Assembly (NCBI GenBank): GCA_963810615.1
Contig: CAWEOA010000001.1
Span: forward strand, 186,001 to 250,000
Source: JARRQJ01 sp963810615
GTDB taxonomy: Bacteria > Pseudomonadota > Gammaproteobacteria > DRLM01
DNA: 64,000 nt
Direction of reading: 5' to 3'
Position numbers and translations under genes: made by a program. The notes below the pieces were generated by a model. The model was not told the DNA's origin. It did no database searches and saw nothing but the letters and a program-made list of their open reading frames with translations. Every line of letters begins with the position of its first letter. The first letter of the stretch is position 1. Shown here in pieces: positions 17,236 to 26,555 of this stretch.

Positions 17236-19416
17236 ATGAAGACCTGGAAGATGGCGGTGTGGCCGGGGCAGCCTTATCCCCTAGGCGCGACCTGGGACGG
17301 GGAGGGCGTCAACTTCGCCCTGTTTTCCGAGCACGCCGACAAGGTCGAGTTGTGCCTCTTCGACGGCAGGGGCCGGCGCGTCATCGAGACCATCGACGTC
17401 CGCTGGCAGACCGATCAGATCTGGCATTGTTATCTTCCCGAGGCGCGGCCGGGCACCCTGTACGGCTATCGCGTCTACGGCCCCTATGATCCGCTTAACG
17501 GACATCGCTTCAATCCCAAGAAACTGGTGATCGACCCGTATGCCAAACACCTGGTGGGGCCGATGCGCTGGAGCGACGCCTTGTTCGGCTATCGACTCGA
17601 TCATCCCGACCGGGATTTGATCCCGGACCGCCGCGATAGCGCCGCCGGGATGCTCAAGTGCAAGGTGCTCGATCCGGAATTCACCTGGGGCGACGATAAA
17701 CCGCTACGCACGCCGTGGCACGACACGGTAATCTACGAGCTGCACGTCAAGGGTTTCACCAATCGCCACCCCGATATCCCGACGCCTTTGCAGGGTACCT
17801 ACGCGGGACTGGCCTCGGCGCCCGCCATCGAACACCTCAAGCGCCTCGGCGTGACCGCGGTGGAATTGATGCCGACCCACGCCTTCGTTGATGATCGTTT
17901 CCTGTTGGAAAAGGGGTTGCGCAACTACTGGGGCTACAACTCCATCGGCTTCTTCGCCCCCGACATGCGCTATGCGGCCAGCGACACCACCAAGGAATTC
18001 AAATCCATGGTTAAGCGCCTGCATTCGGAAGGCATCGAGGTCATTCTCGACGTGGTCTATAATCACACCGCCGAGGGCAACCACCTCGGCCCCACCATGT
18101 GTTTCCGCGGTATCGACAACGCCGCCTATTATCGCCTCAGCGCCGAAAATCAGCGTTATTACACCGATTACACTGGCTGCGGCAATACCCTCAACATGCG
18201 CCATCCCCGCGTACTGCAGCTGATCATGGACAGTCTGCGTTACTGGGTGCTGGAGATGCACGTCGACGGTTTCCGCTTCGATCTCGCCTCGGCCCTGGCG
18301 CGGGAACTCCACGCGGTGGATCGCCTCGGCGCCTTCTTCGATATCATTCACCAGGACCCGGTGTTGTCCCAGGTGAAACTCATCGCCGAACCCTGGGATC
18401 TGGGGGAGGGCGGCTATCAGGTGGGTAACTTCCCGGTGGGCTGGACCGAATGGAACGGCAAATACCGCGATACCATGCGCTCCTATTGGAAGGGGGACGG
18501 CGGTCTGATCGGCGACATGGCCTATCGTCTCACCGGTTCCAGCGATTTGTATGAACACGGCGGCAGGCGCCCCTACGCCAGTATCAACTTCATCACCTGT
18601 CACGACGGTTTTACCATGCAGGACATGGTAAGTTACAACCAGAAGCACAACGAGGCCAACGGCGAAGCCAACCGCGACGGTGAAAACCACAACCGCAGTT
18701 GGAACTGCGGCGAGGAAGGTCCGACCCGCAACCAGCACATCAATGCGTTGCGCATCCGCCAGAAGTACAATCTCCTCACGACCTTGCTGTTATCCCAAGG
18801 CGTGCCCATGCTGCTCGCCGGCGATGAGATGGGTCACAGCCAGCACGGCAACAACAACGCCTATTGCCAGGACAATGAACTTACCTGGCTGAACTGGCAG
18901 GTCGGTCGAGAAGACAAGGATCTGTTTCGCTTCGTGCGCCACCTCATCCGCCTGCGCAAACAGCATCCGATCTTTCGCCGCCGCGGTTTCTTTCAGGGAC
19001 GCGAGATCGCCGGCGCGGGTGTCAAGGACCTCACCTGGCTTACCCCGGCCGGGCTGGAGATGACCCAGGAAGAATGGCAACAATCGTTTTTCGCCCGCTG
19101 CCTGGGCCTGTTCCTTGCGGGTGACGCCATCGACGAACATGACGAACGCGGCCGTCCCATTCGCGATGATAATTTCATACTGCTGCTCAACTCCCATCAC
19201 GAAGATATCCCTTTTATCTTACCGGCGGAACCGTCCTATGCGCGCTGGGAAGTCATCGTGGACACCAGCCACCCGGACGGCCGTGGTACAGACGGCCATT
19301 TCTATTCCTCTCACAGTACCTATCCCTTGCAGAAACGCTCCATGGTGGTGTTGCGCCAACTGCGCAGCCGCGCCATCCAGAGCGATCCCGATGCCTCGTC
19401 GGAGGAGTCGATGTGA
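17236..19416 (+). CDS. glgX: glycogen debranching enzyme GlgX
   Basis: 726 residues; E. coli GlgX has 657. An N-terminal CBM48-type domain (residues ~10-130, PLGATWDGEGVNFALFS) is followed by a GH13 TIM barrel with conserved region I (VVYNHTAEGN), the nucleophile Asp in FRFD (residue 349), the acid Glu in IAEPWD (385) and the third Asp in FITCHDG. It hydrolyses alpha-1,6 branches of limit dextrins during glycogen breakdown. No other glg gene is adjacent. The ATG has weak upstream purines, but the conserved start (PGQPYPLGA) supports it. The extra length is mainly at the C-terminus. Confidence 0.95.
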   Translation: MKTWKMAVWPGQPYPLGATWDGEGVNFALFSEHADKVELCLFDGRGRRVIETIDVRWQTDQIWHCYLPEARPGTLYGYRVYGPYDPLNGHRFNPKKLVIDPYAKHLVGPMRWSDALFGYRLDHPDRDLIPDRRDSAAGMLKCKVLDPEFTWGDDKPLRTPWHDTVIYELHVKGFTNRHPDIPTPLQGTYAGLASAPAIEHLKRLGVTAVELMPTHAFVDDRFLLEKGLRNYWGYNSIGFFAPDMRYAASDTTKEFKSMVKRLHSEGIEVILDVVYNHTAEGNHLGPTMCFRGIDNAAYYRLSAENQRYYTDYTGCGNTLNMRHPRVLQLIMDSLRYWVLEMHVDGFRFDLASALARELHAVDRLGAFFDIIHQDPVLSQVKLIAEPWDLGEGGYQVGNFPVGWTEWNGKYRDTMRSYWKGDGGLIGDMAYRLTGSSDLYEHGGRRPYASINFITCHDGFTMQDMVSYNQKHNEANGEANRDGENHNRSWNCGEEGPTRNQHINALRIRQKYNLLTTLLLSQGVPMLLAGDEMGHSQHGNNNAYCQDNELTWLNWQVGREDKDLFRFVRHLIRLRKQHPIFRRRGFFQGREIAGAGVKDLTWLTPAGLEMTQEEWQQSFFARCLGLFLAGDAIDEHDERGRPIRDDNFILLLNSHHEDIPFILPAEPSYARWEVIVDTSHPDGRGTDGHFYSSHSTYPLQKRSMVVLRQLRSRAIQSDPDASSEESM

Positions 19417-19841
19417 GCATTCGTCCTATCATGTTGCGCAGCGGGGAGATATTGGCAAATGACTCTTCCCTGCGAAAATGGTGGGGAAGGTTTGCCGGGA
19501 GCCGTCAAAATAAACGTCAGTAAGTAAATGCTCCGACACGCAGGCGCAAGAGTGCGTGCCAAGATGAGGCTGTAAACACAAGCGTGACCTGCGGTCAGGC
19601 GATATGGAGCCGATGGTGGATGTGCGCAATTGGCCGGCCCGTCGCCGAGTCGGTCCCGGCTGGCGGAACAGCCGTCGCGAGACACGGAGATTGTTAGCGG
19701 TATTTCAACTCTGGGATGGTCTGGCTATAGGAGGGGAATGGCTAAACGCTCGCACCAAGTGAATTGTCCGCATCGGCACAAAAAAATCCCGGTTGAATTA
19801 TCAACCGGGATCGCTTTGATGATTAATGACTGATTGGAAGG
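19417..19841. other. intergenic region between convergent glgX and PEP-CTERM genes
   Basis: 425 bases between the convergent stops. Apart from the minus-strand terminator at 19779-19811 I see no gene, RNA or repeat. Confidence 0.4.
19779..19811 (-). terminator. intrinsic terminator of the PEP-CTERM gene
   Basis: Read on the minus strand, a perfect 11-base-pair stem (ATCCCGGTTGA / TCAACCGGGAT, 4-base loop) at 19811-19786 is followed by a run of T residues. It starts 30 bases after the stop of the PEP-CTERM gene and fits Rho-independent termination. Confidence 0.9.
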
Positions 19842-20729
19842 TTAACGCGCCGCTTGGCGGGTTCTCCTCACACCAAACCCCAACAATCCCGCCGCAACCA
19901 AAAGAATCGATGCCGGCTCGGGCACCGTGTTGGGGTTGGGGTTGGGGATGGGGGTCAGATTAGGATCGAACCAGATGTGGGTGTTATTCACGACGCCCGC
20001 TATACCAGGCTGGATTGAACCTGCGAGAACTTCGCCGTTTGAGCTGCCGTCGCCGAAGCCGACAGCGGCGGGTGTGCCACCGAATCCGCCGCTGCCGCCG
20101 CTGGCGTCACCCGTCTCCCATTGCATGTTCTTGTAAAAGAAACCGATGGCGCCTTCGCCCACCGGGATCGTGTAGCCGGGGCCGCGCAGAACAAGCTGGA
20201 AGCTGTTGAGCAAATCGTCATGCGAACCGAAGTAACCCACCTGATCCCAGGTGACGATGATTTCGTCGGCGATGTCGGTGCGTACATGCGCTACGCCACT
20301 CAACGCCCCGCGCGTATCGACGTCGCCGAAGAACGGCGAGATGATCGGTTGAGCAGCGCCCTGCGGCCCGGTCGGCGTATAGTCGGAGATACCGTTACCG
20401 AAACTGACGTTGCCGTTGTTGTTGATATAGAACTGGGTATAGTCAGTGCCGAAGAAGCTTAGGGTGAATCCCAGGTTGATCGGGCCGCTAAAACCGTCGT
20501 CGTTTCGGCCGGTAGGATCGCCGATACCGGGGGAACTGCCGCCACCGGTCATAACCACGATGCTCCCGATACTGGTATCCGAGAGGGAGTCGGTGTAGTA
20601 CGTCGTTGAGGGAGTCAAAGCGCTCTGGGGGATATTAACGACGGTAGCCTGGGCAGCAGGCGCCAATAAGGCGGCCATCAAACCACCGGAGATCAACACA
20701 CTCTGAAGTAACTTACTGCTGGTTTTCAT
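19842..20729 (-). CDS. PEP-CTERM sorting-signal protein with nidogen-like domain
   Basis: 295 residues. A signal peptide (cleaved near AAQA, residue 28) leads a mature part with features of a NIDO-like domain (LGFTLSFFGTDYTQFYINNNGNVSFG, IIVTWDQVGYF), a Pro/Asn-rich linker and a classic PEP-CTERM tail: VPEPAS, a hydrophobic helix and an Arg-rich end (RRTRQAAR). Exosortase (EpsH/XrtA-type) is expected to process the PEP motif and the protein is likely surface-attached or part of the extracellular matrix. A GGAAGGA site lies ahead of the ATG. No exosortase gene is in the window, but an exosortase-associated acyltransferase lies at 59142-59876. Confidence 0.9.
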   Translation of the reverse strand: MKTSSKLLQSVLISGGLMAALLAPAAQATVVNIPQSALTPSTTYYTDSLSDTSIGSIVVMTGGGSSPGIGDPTGRNDDGFSGPINLGFTLSFFGTDYTQFYINNNGNVSFGNGISDYTPTGPQGAAQPIISPFFGDVDTRGALSGVAHVRTDIADEIIVTWDQVGYFGSHDDLLNSFQLVLRGPGYTIPVGEGAIGFFYKNMQWETGDASGGSGGFGGTPAAVGFGDGSSNGEVLAGSIQPGIAGVVNNTHIWFDPNLTPIPNPNPNTVPEPASILLVAAGLLGFGVRRTRQAAR

Positions 20730-21129
20730 TTTAATGTCCTTCCTATTGCCTCAATCTTCAACTTCAATAACTGAGCCTAAACACTGGCCGCGTTAACTCT
20801 TAATAGTATGTTAGGCATAGACCATGCCATTATTTTTGTGATAATTAAAACAGATAGTTATGTTCTTTCGGAAGGTGCCGATTACGAAAGTGTAAAATTT
20901 TTCGACGCATCGCTCGTATCCGGGCAATTTTTGCTGCGTATGAAAGACCGGAGCGTTATCCTCAGGGCGGGTGCCGCCTTGGCGGCGCCCGAGGTGGGGG
21001 TCATCAGGAAATTGGTGGGTGATGAGCCCTGTCAGTCCGGGCGCCGAATACCTGGATTGATATGTGCTCCACGCTAGAAACCATGATCGCCGTCTTTTGA
21101 AGTATTACCAAGTCCATACGGAGAATCGC
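20730..21129. other. intergenic region upstream of the PEP-CTERM and methyltransferase genes
   Basis: About 400 bases between divergent genes. I searched for the sigma-54 type -24/-12 pattern often placed before PEP-CTERM genes and did not find a convincing one next to 20729. A plus-strand frame at 20808-21077 overlaps the next gene out of frame and is not supported. Confidence 0.35.
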
Positions 21130-21939
21130 ATGGGTGCCAAGAACAATCAGCCGGATTGGGACAAGATCGCGGAGAAGTTCGACATCTTCTTGCCGCAGAT
21201 CGCACCGGTGGGTGAGGCCTTGCTGGAGGCCTTGGATGCCCGCCCCGGCGATAAAGTCCTGGATCTCGCCTCCGGCACCGGCGAACCCGCCCTGACCCTG
21301 GCCCGTCGCCAGCCCCATGTGCAGATCACCGGTATCGATGCCGCCGACGGCATGGTGCGGGTCGCGCAAAAGAAGGTGGCGGTGGAGCGCCTGTCCAATA
21401 TCAGTTTTACCGCCATGCCCGCCGAACGGCTTGCTTACGGGGACAGTGAGTTCGACAAGGTCCTGTGCCGCTTCGGGGTGATGCTGTTTCAGGACCCGCT
21501 GCAGGGCTGCCGCGAGATGCATCGCGTGCTCAAGCACGGTGGGCGGTTCGCCCTGGCGGTATGGGGCACGCCGGAGACCATGACCACGATGAACTGGGCC
21601 ATGCAGGTGTTCAAGGACCGCGTCCCGGAAGAGCATCAGCCGCCCATGGCCAAGGTGACATCCCTGGGGCATCCCGGCATCCTTGATGAGCTAGTGATCA
21701 GCGCCGGCTTCACCGAATTTTGGATTACGCGGCGCCGCTTCGATTATCAGTATGCCTCTTTCGAAGAATACTGGGCCGCCATGGAGGCCTCCGATATCCT
21801 CAAGCAACAATTCGATGCCCTGCCGGCGGCGGAACGCGGCACCATTCGTGACGAAATCGCGCGTTTCGCCCACGATTTCCAAACCGATCACGGCCTGGTG
21901 ATACCGCATGAATACTTGTTGGCGGTAGGGGTGAAATGA
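21130..21939 (+). CDS. class I SAM-dependent methyltransferase (UbiE-like fold)
   Basis: 269 residues. Motif I VLDLASGTGEPALTLARR (about residues 43-60), an acidic residue at the end of beta-2 (ITGIDAADGM), AERLAYGDSEFDKV for motif II and a post-motif YE-type region identify a Methyltransf_11/25 enzyme. The substrate is unknown; the later part, rich in aromatic residues, does not match a specific family. ATG 21130 is preferred over the upstream ATG at 21064 because CGGAGAA lies just before it and the family homology starts there. Confidence 0.85.
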   Translation: MGAKNNQPDWDKIAEKFDIFLPQIAPVGEALLEALDARPGDKVLDLASGTGEPALTLARRQPHVQITGIDAADGMVRVAQKKVAVERLSNISFTAMPAERLAYGDSEFDKVLCRFGVMLFQDPLQGCREMHRVLKHGGRFALAVWGTPETMTTMNWAMQVFKDRVPEEHQPPMAKVTSLGHPGILDELVISAGFTEFWITRRRFDYQYASFEEYWAAMEASDILKQQFDALPAAERGTIRDEIARFAHDFQTDHGLVIPHEYLLAVGVK

Positions 21940-21982
21940 ATGCTGAGTGCGCCGATCATACGTAGCCGTTATCCCGTGAAAA

Positions 21983-22462
21983 ATGAAGAATAATTTTTAT
22001 ATCGATAAAGCCGCCATAGAGGATTCTCATGCATTGGCTGTGATGGTGGGCGAGTTGCTCGATGAGATCATGAGCGCTACCGGCAGCCACGCCTTCAATT
22101 TCAGTCTTGAGGAAACTACGGCCAGGCTGAAAGGTTTTATCGAGCAGGGCAGGTATTTTGTACTCAAGGCGCACGACGGTATCGGCGCCGTCGCTGGCTT
22201 CGTCGCTTTGTATGAAAGTTATGCTCTGTATGCGGAGGGTATCTACGGCACCATCCCGGAGCTGTATGTTCGGCCGGAATTCCGATCGCTGGGTATCGGC
22301 CGTAGGCTGGTGGAGGGGGCGAAGGCCTATGGTGTGGAACGGGGATGGGTGCGTATCGAGGTAACGACGCCGCCGTTGCCGCAGTTCGATAGGACGCTGG
22401 CGTTTTATGAGAGGGAAGGGTTCGCCGTCAGCGGCGGGCGAAAACTGCGGGTCTTGCTGTGA
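21983..22462 (+). CDS. GNAT-family N-acetyltransferase
   Basis: 159 residues. The acetyl-CoA binding segment is clear: LYVRPEFRSLGIGRRLVEGAKAY with the R/Q-x-x-G-x-G/A pattern around residues 91-113, followed by VRIEVTTPP and a terminal FYEREGFAVSG motif typical of GNAT enzymes. The acceptor is unknown. It sits 43 bases after the methyltransferase in the same direction and may share its transcript. Confidence 0.87.
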   Translation: MKNNFYIDKAAIEDSHALAVMVGELLDEIMSATGSHAFNFSLEETTARLKGFIEQGRYFVLKAHDGIGAVAGFVALYESYALYAEGIYGTIPELYVRPEFRSLGIGRRLVEGAKAYGVERGWVRIEVTTPPLPQFDRTLAFYEREGFAVSGGRKLRVLL

Positions 22463-22503
22463 CGAGTGGCGCGATGTCGCTGCTCAGGTTCGCGCCGTCG
22501 GCT

Positions 22504-22908
22504 TCATTCCTCTTGCGGTAGATGGCGTTTGCGCCAGGATTTCATATCGCCCTCCAAATGCCGCACCTTGGTGAAACCGGCTTGTTCAAGGATGCGCTGG
22601 GCGATGGCGGCGCGGCGTCCACCTTCGCAGTAGACCACCACTTCTTCATGTTGCTTGTTACCAAGTTCATGCAGGCGCGCGGCGATTTCGTTGTGAGGAA
22701 TGTTTCTGGCGCCGGGCACGTGGCCGGCGGCGAACTCGTCCGCTCTCCTCACGTCGATAATCACGGGCGGTTCGTTCCTATCGAGTTGCTGCATTAACTC
22801 GCGCTGTGTGATGTCGCCGGCGGTGGCGAAGTTGCCGAGCGGCAGCAGCAAGGCGAGCGCCAGCATCGGGATGAAAGTCTTCGTCATGAGTGTGCGGATG
22901 GTGATCAT
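22504..22908 (-). CDS. periplasmic rhodanese-domain protein
   Basis: 134 residues. An N-terminal signal peptide (FIPMLALALLLPLGNFATAG) is followed by a single rhodanese domain with the CH2A-type IDVRRADEFAAGHVPGARNIPH and the catalytic Cys in VVYCEGGRRA (about residue 96). Such domains transfer sulfane sulfur or serve as sulfur carriers, plausible in a sulfur-oxidising cell. GAGGA lies nine bases before the ATG at 22908; the ATG at 22887 is an alternative start that shortens the signal peptide. Confidence 0.88.
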   Translation of the reverse strand: MITIRTLMTKTFIPMLALALLLPLGNFATAGDITQRELMQQLDRNEPPVIIDVRRADEFAAGHVPGARNIPHNEIAARLHELGNKQHEEVVVYCEGGRRAAIAQRILEQAGFTKVRHLEGDMKSWRKRHLPQEE

Positions 22909-23205
22909 CTCAAGTTTTCCTCATACATGTATTCCGGCGCGGCCCCGACTCTTGTGCCTTTTAGGTTGTCTATGCCCTTTAGGGAATTTGCCGGGAGAAA
23001 TCCGCTATCTCACTAGATCCAAGGCGTTGGATTTCGGATCTCTGCTGCGCTCGGAATGACGAATTAATCAAACCTTCCCTGATTATAGTAGTTTCCCCGG
23101 GCGATTGGAGCGCAGATATTTCCACTTGTAGGGCATAAAATTCCCTGGGGATAAAACACTATGGCCGGGTGGCATTCATCGGGATTTGTTCGCCAGTAGC
23201 GGGTG
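22909..23205. repeat. intergenic patch of degenerate palindromic repeats
   Basis: Two pieces resemble the repeat at 27254-27304: TGCCCTTTAGGGAATTTGCC near 22973 (inverted) and AGGGCATAAAATTCCCTGGGG near 23128 (direct). Between them lies CTGCTGCGCTCGGAATGAC (about 23041-23059), the kind of motif often seen in dispersed intergenic repeats. No gene or terminator is evident. Confidence 0.45.
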
Positions 23206-24159
23206 CTATTTGATCCAGCCGATCTCGCGCGCGGTCTCGGGGCCGATGACCACCTCGGCGAGACCATCGGGTATTTCGGCATGGGTCGGGGTGAGGGGAA
23301 TCCTGCCCGCCATGATTTCCGCCAGATGTTGCGGCAGTCGCGGTTGCAGTTCGGGTTCGGCGTAGCCTTGGGGGTAGATGGGTTGATCGGTGCGCAGATC
23401 GTATTTGTCCGTTGCGCCCAGGGTGTGCAGCAGTTCGTGCAGCATCACGACATTGTTTTCCCCCGCCATCTTGTTCGAGGCGAACAGTTTGATCACACCG
23501 ATCATGCCTTTTTCCAAGCCGGTGGAATGTTCCAAGATGGGGTGGGTTTCGGGATCGTAGTATATAGTGAAGGCGCGCACCTCCGGCGTAGGACCATCGT
23601 AGTGATCCATTTTCGCCGCCCACAGCCGCAGTTTCAGGCTCCACCACATGATATTGAGCATGTTGCCGTCGCGCGGCGCCAGCGGCGGGACGATATTCAA
23701 CGGCTTGGCGAGTACGATATCCATGGGATCGCTCAGGGTGATGCCGTAATGAACGGCCTGTTCTTTCATCGTGCGCTCTATGTCGTCAAACTGCTCTACT
23801 TTGAGTGCGGCGATGTACTGCGCCGCGGCTGCGCTGCCGTCGCCGTTGATGGGGTAGACCACCACCCGCAGGGGATGATCCCAACTGGTGGCGCGCAGCT
23901 TGGTGAGCCAGGTGTCCGTGGCCACTACGACCAATATGATCATCAACACCGTAATCCTGATGGTCTTGAAGCGGCTGCCGCCGGTTTTGGCCTTGGCCGG
24001 CAGGGCGGCCTTCCGCTCGACGGTAATGTTTGTCGTGGGCTCTGCTATGAACTTGTCATAGGCTATGCCGCAGTGTGGGCACTGCCATGCCGGTGCCTGG
24101 TCTGTTGGCTCGCGAACGTATGCGCATTTGGGGCATTGGGTGTCGGGCGCCGCGCTCAA
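23206..24159 (-). CDS. membrane-anchored zinc-ribbon protein with metalloprotease motif
   Basis: 317 residues. The start carries two Cys pairs (CPKC near residue 9 and CPHC near 28), a zinc ribbon; a TM helix follows (about 66-84), and a long C-terminal domain contains HELLHTLGATDKYD (about residues 242-255), an HExxHxxG zinc-protease signature with a following Asp. This looks like a membrane-bound metallopeptidase whose catalytic domain is probably outside the cytoplasmic membrane, but I do not recognise a named family and the substrate is unknown. The start is set by the ribbon motif at the N-terminus. Confidence 0.7.
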   Translation of the reverse strand: MSAAPDTQCPKCAYVREPTDQAPAWQCPHCGIAYDKFIAEPTTNITVERKAALPAKAKTGGSRFKTIRITVLMIILVVVATDTWLTKLRATSWDHPLRVVVYPINGDGSAAAAQYIAALKVEQFDDIERTMKEQAVHYGITLSDPMDIVLAKPLNIVPPLAPRDGNMLNIMWWSLKLRLWAAKMDHYDGPTPEVRAFTIYYDPETHPILEHSTGLEKGMIGVIKLFASNKMAGENNVVMLHELLHTLGATDKYDLRTDQPIYPQGYAEPELQPRLPQHLAEIMAGRIPLTPTHAEIPDGLAEVVIGPETAREIGWIK

Positions 24160-24358
24160 ATCTTCACCTTAAGTCGAGTAGTGTAATAGATCGTTGAAGG
24201 GCTCATTGTTCGCATGCGGATATTCGCTTATACAGTACGCGCCGCTGCGCGGGACGCGACAGTGCCGGTTGGATTCGACAAGCCGATGCCGATTCGGTTT
24301 CTTGGTGATACATTGTTCGCTTATAAATTACCATGCGCCTGTGAGAGGTAACGGACCC

Positions 24359-25030
24359 TTGGCAGATAAACATAATCAGGCGCGGCGTTCCGCGATCAAG
24401 TCCGCCGAGGCGGTGGTATTGATCCACGGTTTGTGGATGCCTGCCATGGTCATGGCGGTGTTGGCGCGACGGCTGCGCCGCGCCGGTTGGGCGACATTCA
24501 ACTTTTCCTATTCCTCCCGCCATACCACCCTTAGTGAAAACGCCGTGGCACTCGCCGCGTTCGTGCAGGGTATCGATGCGCCCCGGGTGCATTTCGTAGC
24601 TCATAGTCTCGGCGGTCTGCTCCTGATGCAGTTGTTTCAGGATCACCCCGGGCAGCGTCCCGGACGGGTAATATTATTGGGGACGCCCTACCGGGGTAGC
24701 TACGGGGCAAGGCGCCTCAGTCGCCACGCCTGGGGACGCTGGTTGTGCGGACTGAGCCTGGACAGGGCCTTGTTGGGGGACGGTCCGCGCTGGACGGGAA
24801 CCAGGGAGTTGGGGATCATCGCCGGCACCCTGCCCATAGGCGCGGGTTGGATAACGCCGGGCCTGGCCAAGCCCAACGATGGCATGGTGGCGGTGGCTGA
24901 AACCGTGGTAGAGGCGCAGGCCGACACTATCACCCTGCCGGTCACCCATAGCGGTCTGGTGTTTTCCGCCGCGGTGGCGCGCCAGGTTGTACATTTTCTC
25001 AACACCGGAAGCTTTCAACATCAGGCGTGA
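24359..25030 (+). CDS. alpha/beta hydrolase (esterase/lipase-like)
   Basis: About 223 residues from the TTG at 24359, which has GAGAGG eight bases upstream; a longer in-frame ATG at 24194 would add an Arg/Cys-rich leader with no homology character. The fold is shown by VVLIHGLWM (oxyanion region), the nucleophile elbow HSLGG, LLGTPYRGS, an Asp in KPNDGMV and a late His in VTHSGLVF, giving a plausible Ser-Asp-His triad. It resembles small cytosolic esterases/lipases of the DUF7379/PGAP1-like type. Substrate unknown. Confidence 0.75.
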   Translation: MADKHNQARRSAIKSAEAVVLIHGLWMPAMVMAVLARRLRRAGWATFNFSYSSRHTTLSENAVALAAFVQGIDAPRVHFVAHSLGGLLLMQLFQDHPGQRPGRVILLGTPYRGSYGARRLSRHAWGRWLCGLSLDRALLGDGPRWTGTRELGIIAGTLPIGAGWITPGLAKPNDGMVAVAETVVEAQADTITLPVTHSGLVFSAAVARQVVHFLNTGSFQHQA

Positions 25031-25034
25031 CACT

Positions 25035-25083
25035 CCCTCCCTAAGGGGTTTAGGCCCTTCAGTGTAGAGGCTAGGGTGAGGGG
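25035..25083. repeat. degenerate GC-rich palindromic repeat
   Basis: CCCTCCCTAAGGGG... followed by CTAGGGTGAGGGG, an imperfect copy of the palindromes at 15071-15165 and 34834-34866, placed directly after the hydrolase stop. Confidence 0.45.
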
Positions 25084-25203
25084 TAAATAATTCATCCTCA
25101 TTTCGGCCTTTATCTCTTATATATAGAGAAGGCCGGCGGCGTTTCCCTAAGGGTCGGGGTGCAATGGTACACTACGGGGCTTTATGAACTAGTAGAGGAA
25201 CCC

Positions 25204-25947
25204 ATGGCAGGACACAGTAAGTGGGCTAATATCCAACACCGCAAGGGTGCGCAAGACGCCAAGCGCGGGAAGCTCTTTACCAAGTTGATTCGTGAAATTA
25301 CCGTGGCCGCCCGTATGGGCGGTGGAGACGCTGCCTCCAATCCGCGCCTGCGCGCCGCCATCGATAAGGCGCTGACGGCGAACATGACCAAGGACACTAT
25401 TGAGCGCGCCATCAAGCGCGGTTCCGGTGATCTGGAGGGGCAGAATTACGAAGAGATACGCTACGAAGGCTACGCCCCCGGCGGAGTGGCGGTGATGGTG
25501 GATTGCATGACCGACAACCGCAATCGCACGGTGGGTGAGGTGCGACATGCCTTTACCAAGTGCGGCGGCAACCTGGGTACCGACGGTTCGGTGGCATACC
25601 TGTTTACCAAGTCCGGGATACTCAGTTATCCCCAGGGCAGCGACGAGGATAGGATCATGGAGGTGGCCCTGGAGGCCGGCGCCGATGACGTGGTGAGCCA
25701 TGAGGACGGTTCCGTCGACGTGCTGACCACACCCGATAATTTCGGTGCGGTGAAGGATGTCATGAGCGCGGCCGGCCTGGAACCCGAAAACGCCGAGGTC
25801 ACCATGCGCGCCGCCATCGATGTGGCGCTGCAGGCCGAGGATGCGGCGAAGATGCTCAAGCTGCTGGAGATGCTGGAGGACCTGGACGACGTTCAGAACG
25901 TGTATTCCAACGCGGACATCTCCGAAGAGGTGTTGGCGGAGCTTTAG
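25204..25947 (+). CDS. yebC: YebC/PmpR-family protein (TACO1-like)
   Basis: 247 residues, the normal YebC length (E. coli 246). The start MAGHSKWANIQHRKGAQD is diagnostic, followed by the KLFTKLIREI helix and the C-terminal DVQNVYSNADI segment. These proteins act as translation factors easing ribosome stalling at proline runs and in some bacteria as DNA-binding regulators. ATG 25204 has AGAGG upstream; the in-frame ATG at 25159 is rejected because homology begins at MAGHS. It heads the ruvC-ruvA-ruvB cluster as in many gammaproteobacteria. Confidence 0.96.
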   Translation: MAGHSKWANIQHRKGAQDAKRGKLFTKLIREITVAARMGGGDAASNPRLRAAIDKALTANMTKDTIERAIKRGSGDLEGQNYEEIRYEGYAPGGVAVMVDCMTDNRNRTVGEVRHAFTKCGGNLGTDGSVAYLFTKSGILSYPQGSDEDRIMEVALEAGADDVVSHEDGSVDVLTTPDNFGAVKDVMSAAGLEPENAEVTMRAAIDVALQAEDAAKMLKLLEMLEDLDDVQNVYSNADISEEVLAEL

Positions 25948-26033
25948 AGATTTCGTTGTGGCGTTTAAGCGCCGGAGTATTCCATTGACATGTGTCTCAT
26001 GATCCCCAACTCCAATCGCGAACCCCGGCGTCT

Positions 26034-26555
26034 ATGACCCGCATACTGGGCATCGACCCCGGATCGCGTCTGACCGGTTACGGGGTGATCGAGGTGCAGG
26101 AACGTCGCACGGTGTATATCGCCAGCGGCTGCGTGCGCATCGATGACAAGAATTTTCCGGAACGCCTGCGCACCATTTTCGAGGGAATAGGCGAGGTGGT
26201 GGAAAGATACGGGCCGACCGAGATCGCCATCGAAAAGGTGTTCGTGCAGCGCAACGTGGATTCGGCCCTCAAGCTGGGGCAGGCGCGGGGGGCGGCGATC
26301 TGCGCGGTGGTGAGCCGCTCCTTGCCCGTGGCCGAATATTCGCCGACACAAATCAAGCAGGCCCTGGTTGGACGCGGCGCCGCCGCCAAGGAGCAGGTAA
26401 AGCATATGGTGAAGACTTTGCTCCAATTGGTTGAAAATCCACAGGTAGATGCTGCCGATGCCTTGGCCTGTGCCCTGTGTCACAGCCATACCCGCCATAC
26501 CCTGAGCCGCTTGCCGGCCGCCGTCCAAGGCATGCGCGGGGGGCGCTGGCGATGA
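26034..26555 (+). CDS. ruvC: Holliday junction resolvase RuvC
   Basis: 173 residues, identical to the E. coli length. Catalytic acidic residues are visible: Asp in LGIDPGS (about 8), Glu67 in IAIEKVF, and the two Asp in VDAADALACAL. The dimer cleaves Holliday junctions moved by RuvAB. ATG 26034 is chosen because conserved sequence begins at once; an upstream in-frame ATG at 25992 adds a non-homologous leader. The stop overlaps the ruvA start (ATGA, 26552-26555). Confidence 0.96.
   Translation: MTRILGIDPGSRLTGYGVIEVQERRTVYIASGCVRIDDKNFPERLRTIFEGIGEVVERYGPTEIAIEKVFVQRNVDSALKLGQARGAAICAVVSRSLPVAEYSPTQIKQALVGRGAAAKEQVKHMVKTLLQLVENPQVDAADALACALCHSHTRHTLSRLPAAVQGMRGGRWR

Noticed and set aside
17704..18738. 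344-codon frame antisense to glgX
   Set aside because: Overlaps GH13 catalytic regions on the other strand; no independent evidence.
19417..19841. Possible small gene between glgX and the PEP-CTERM gene
   Set aside because: Frames are short without start signals and the region contains the terminator of the neighbour.
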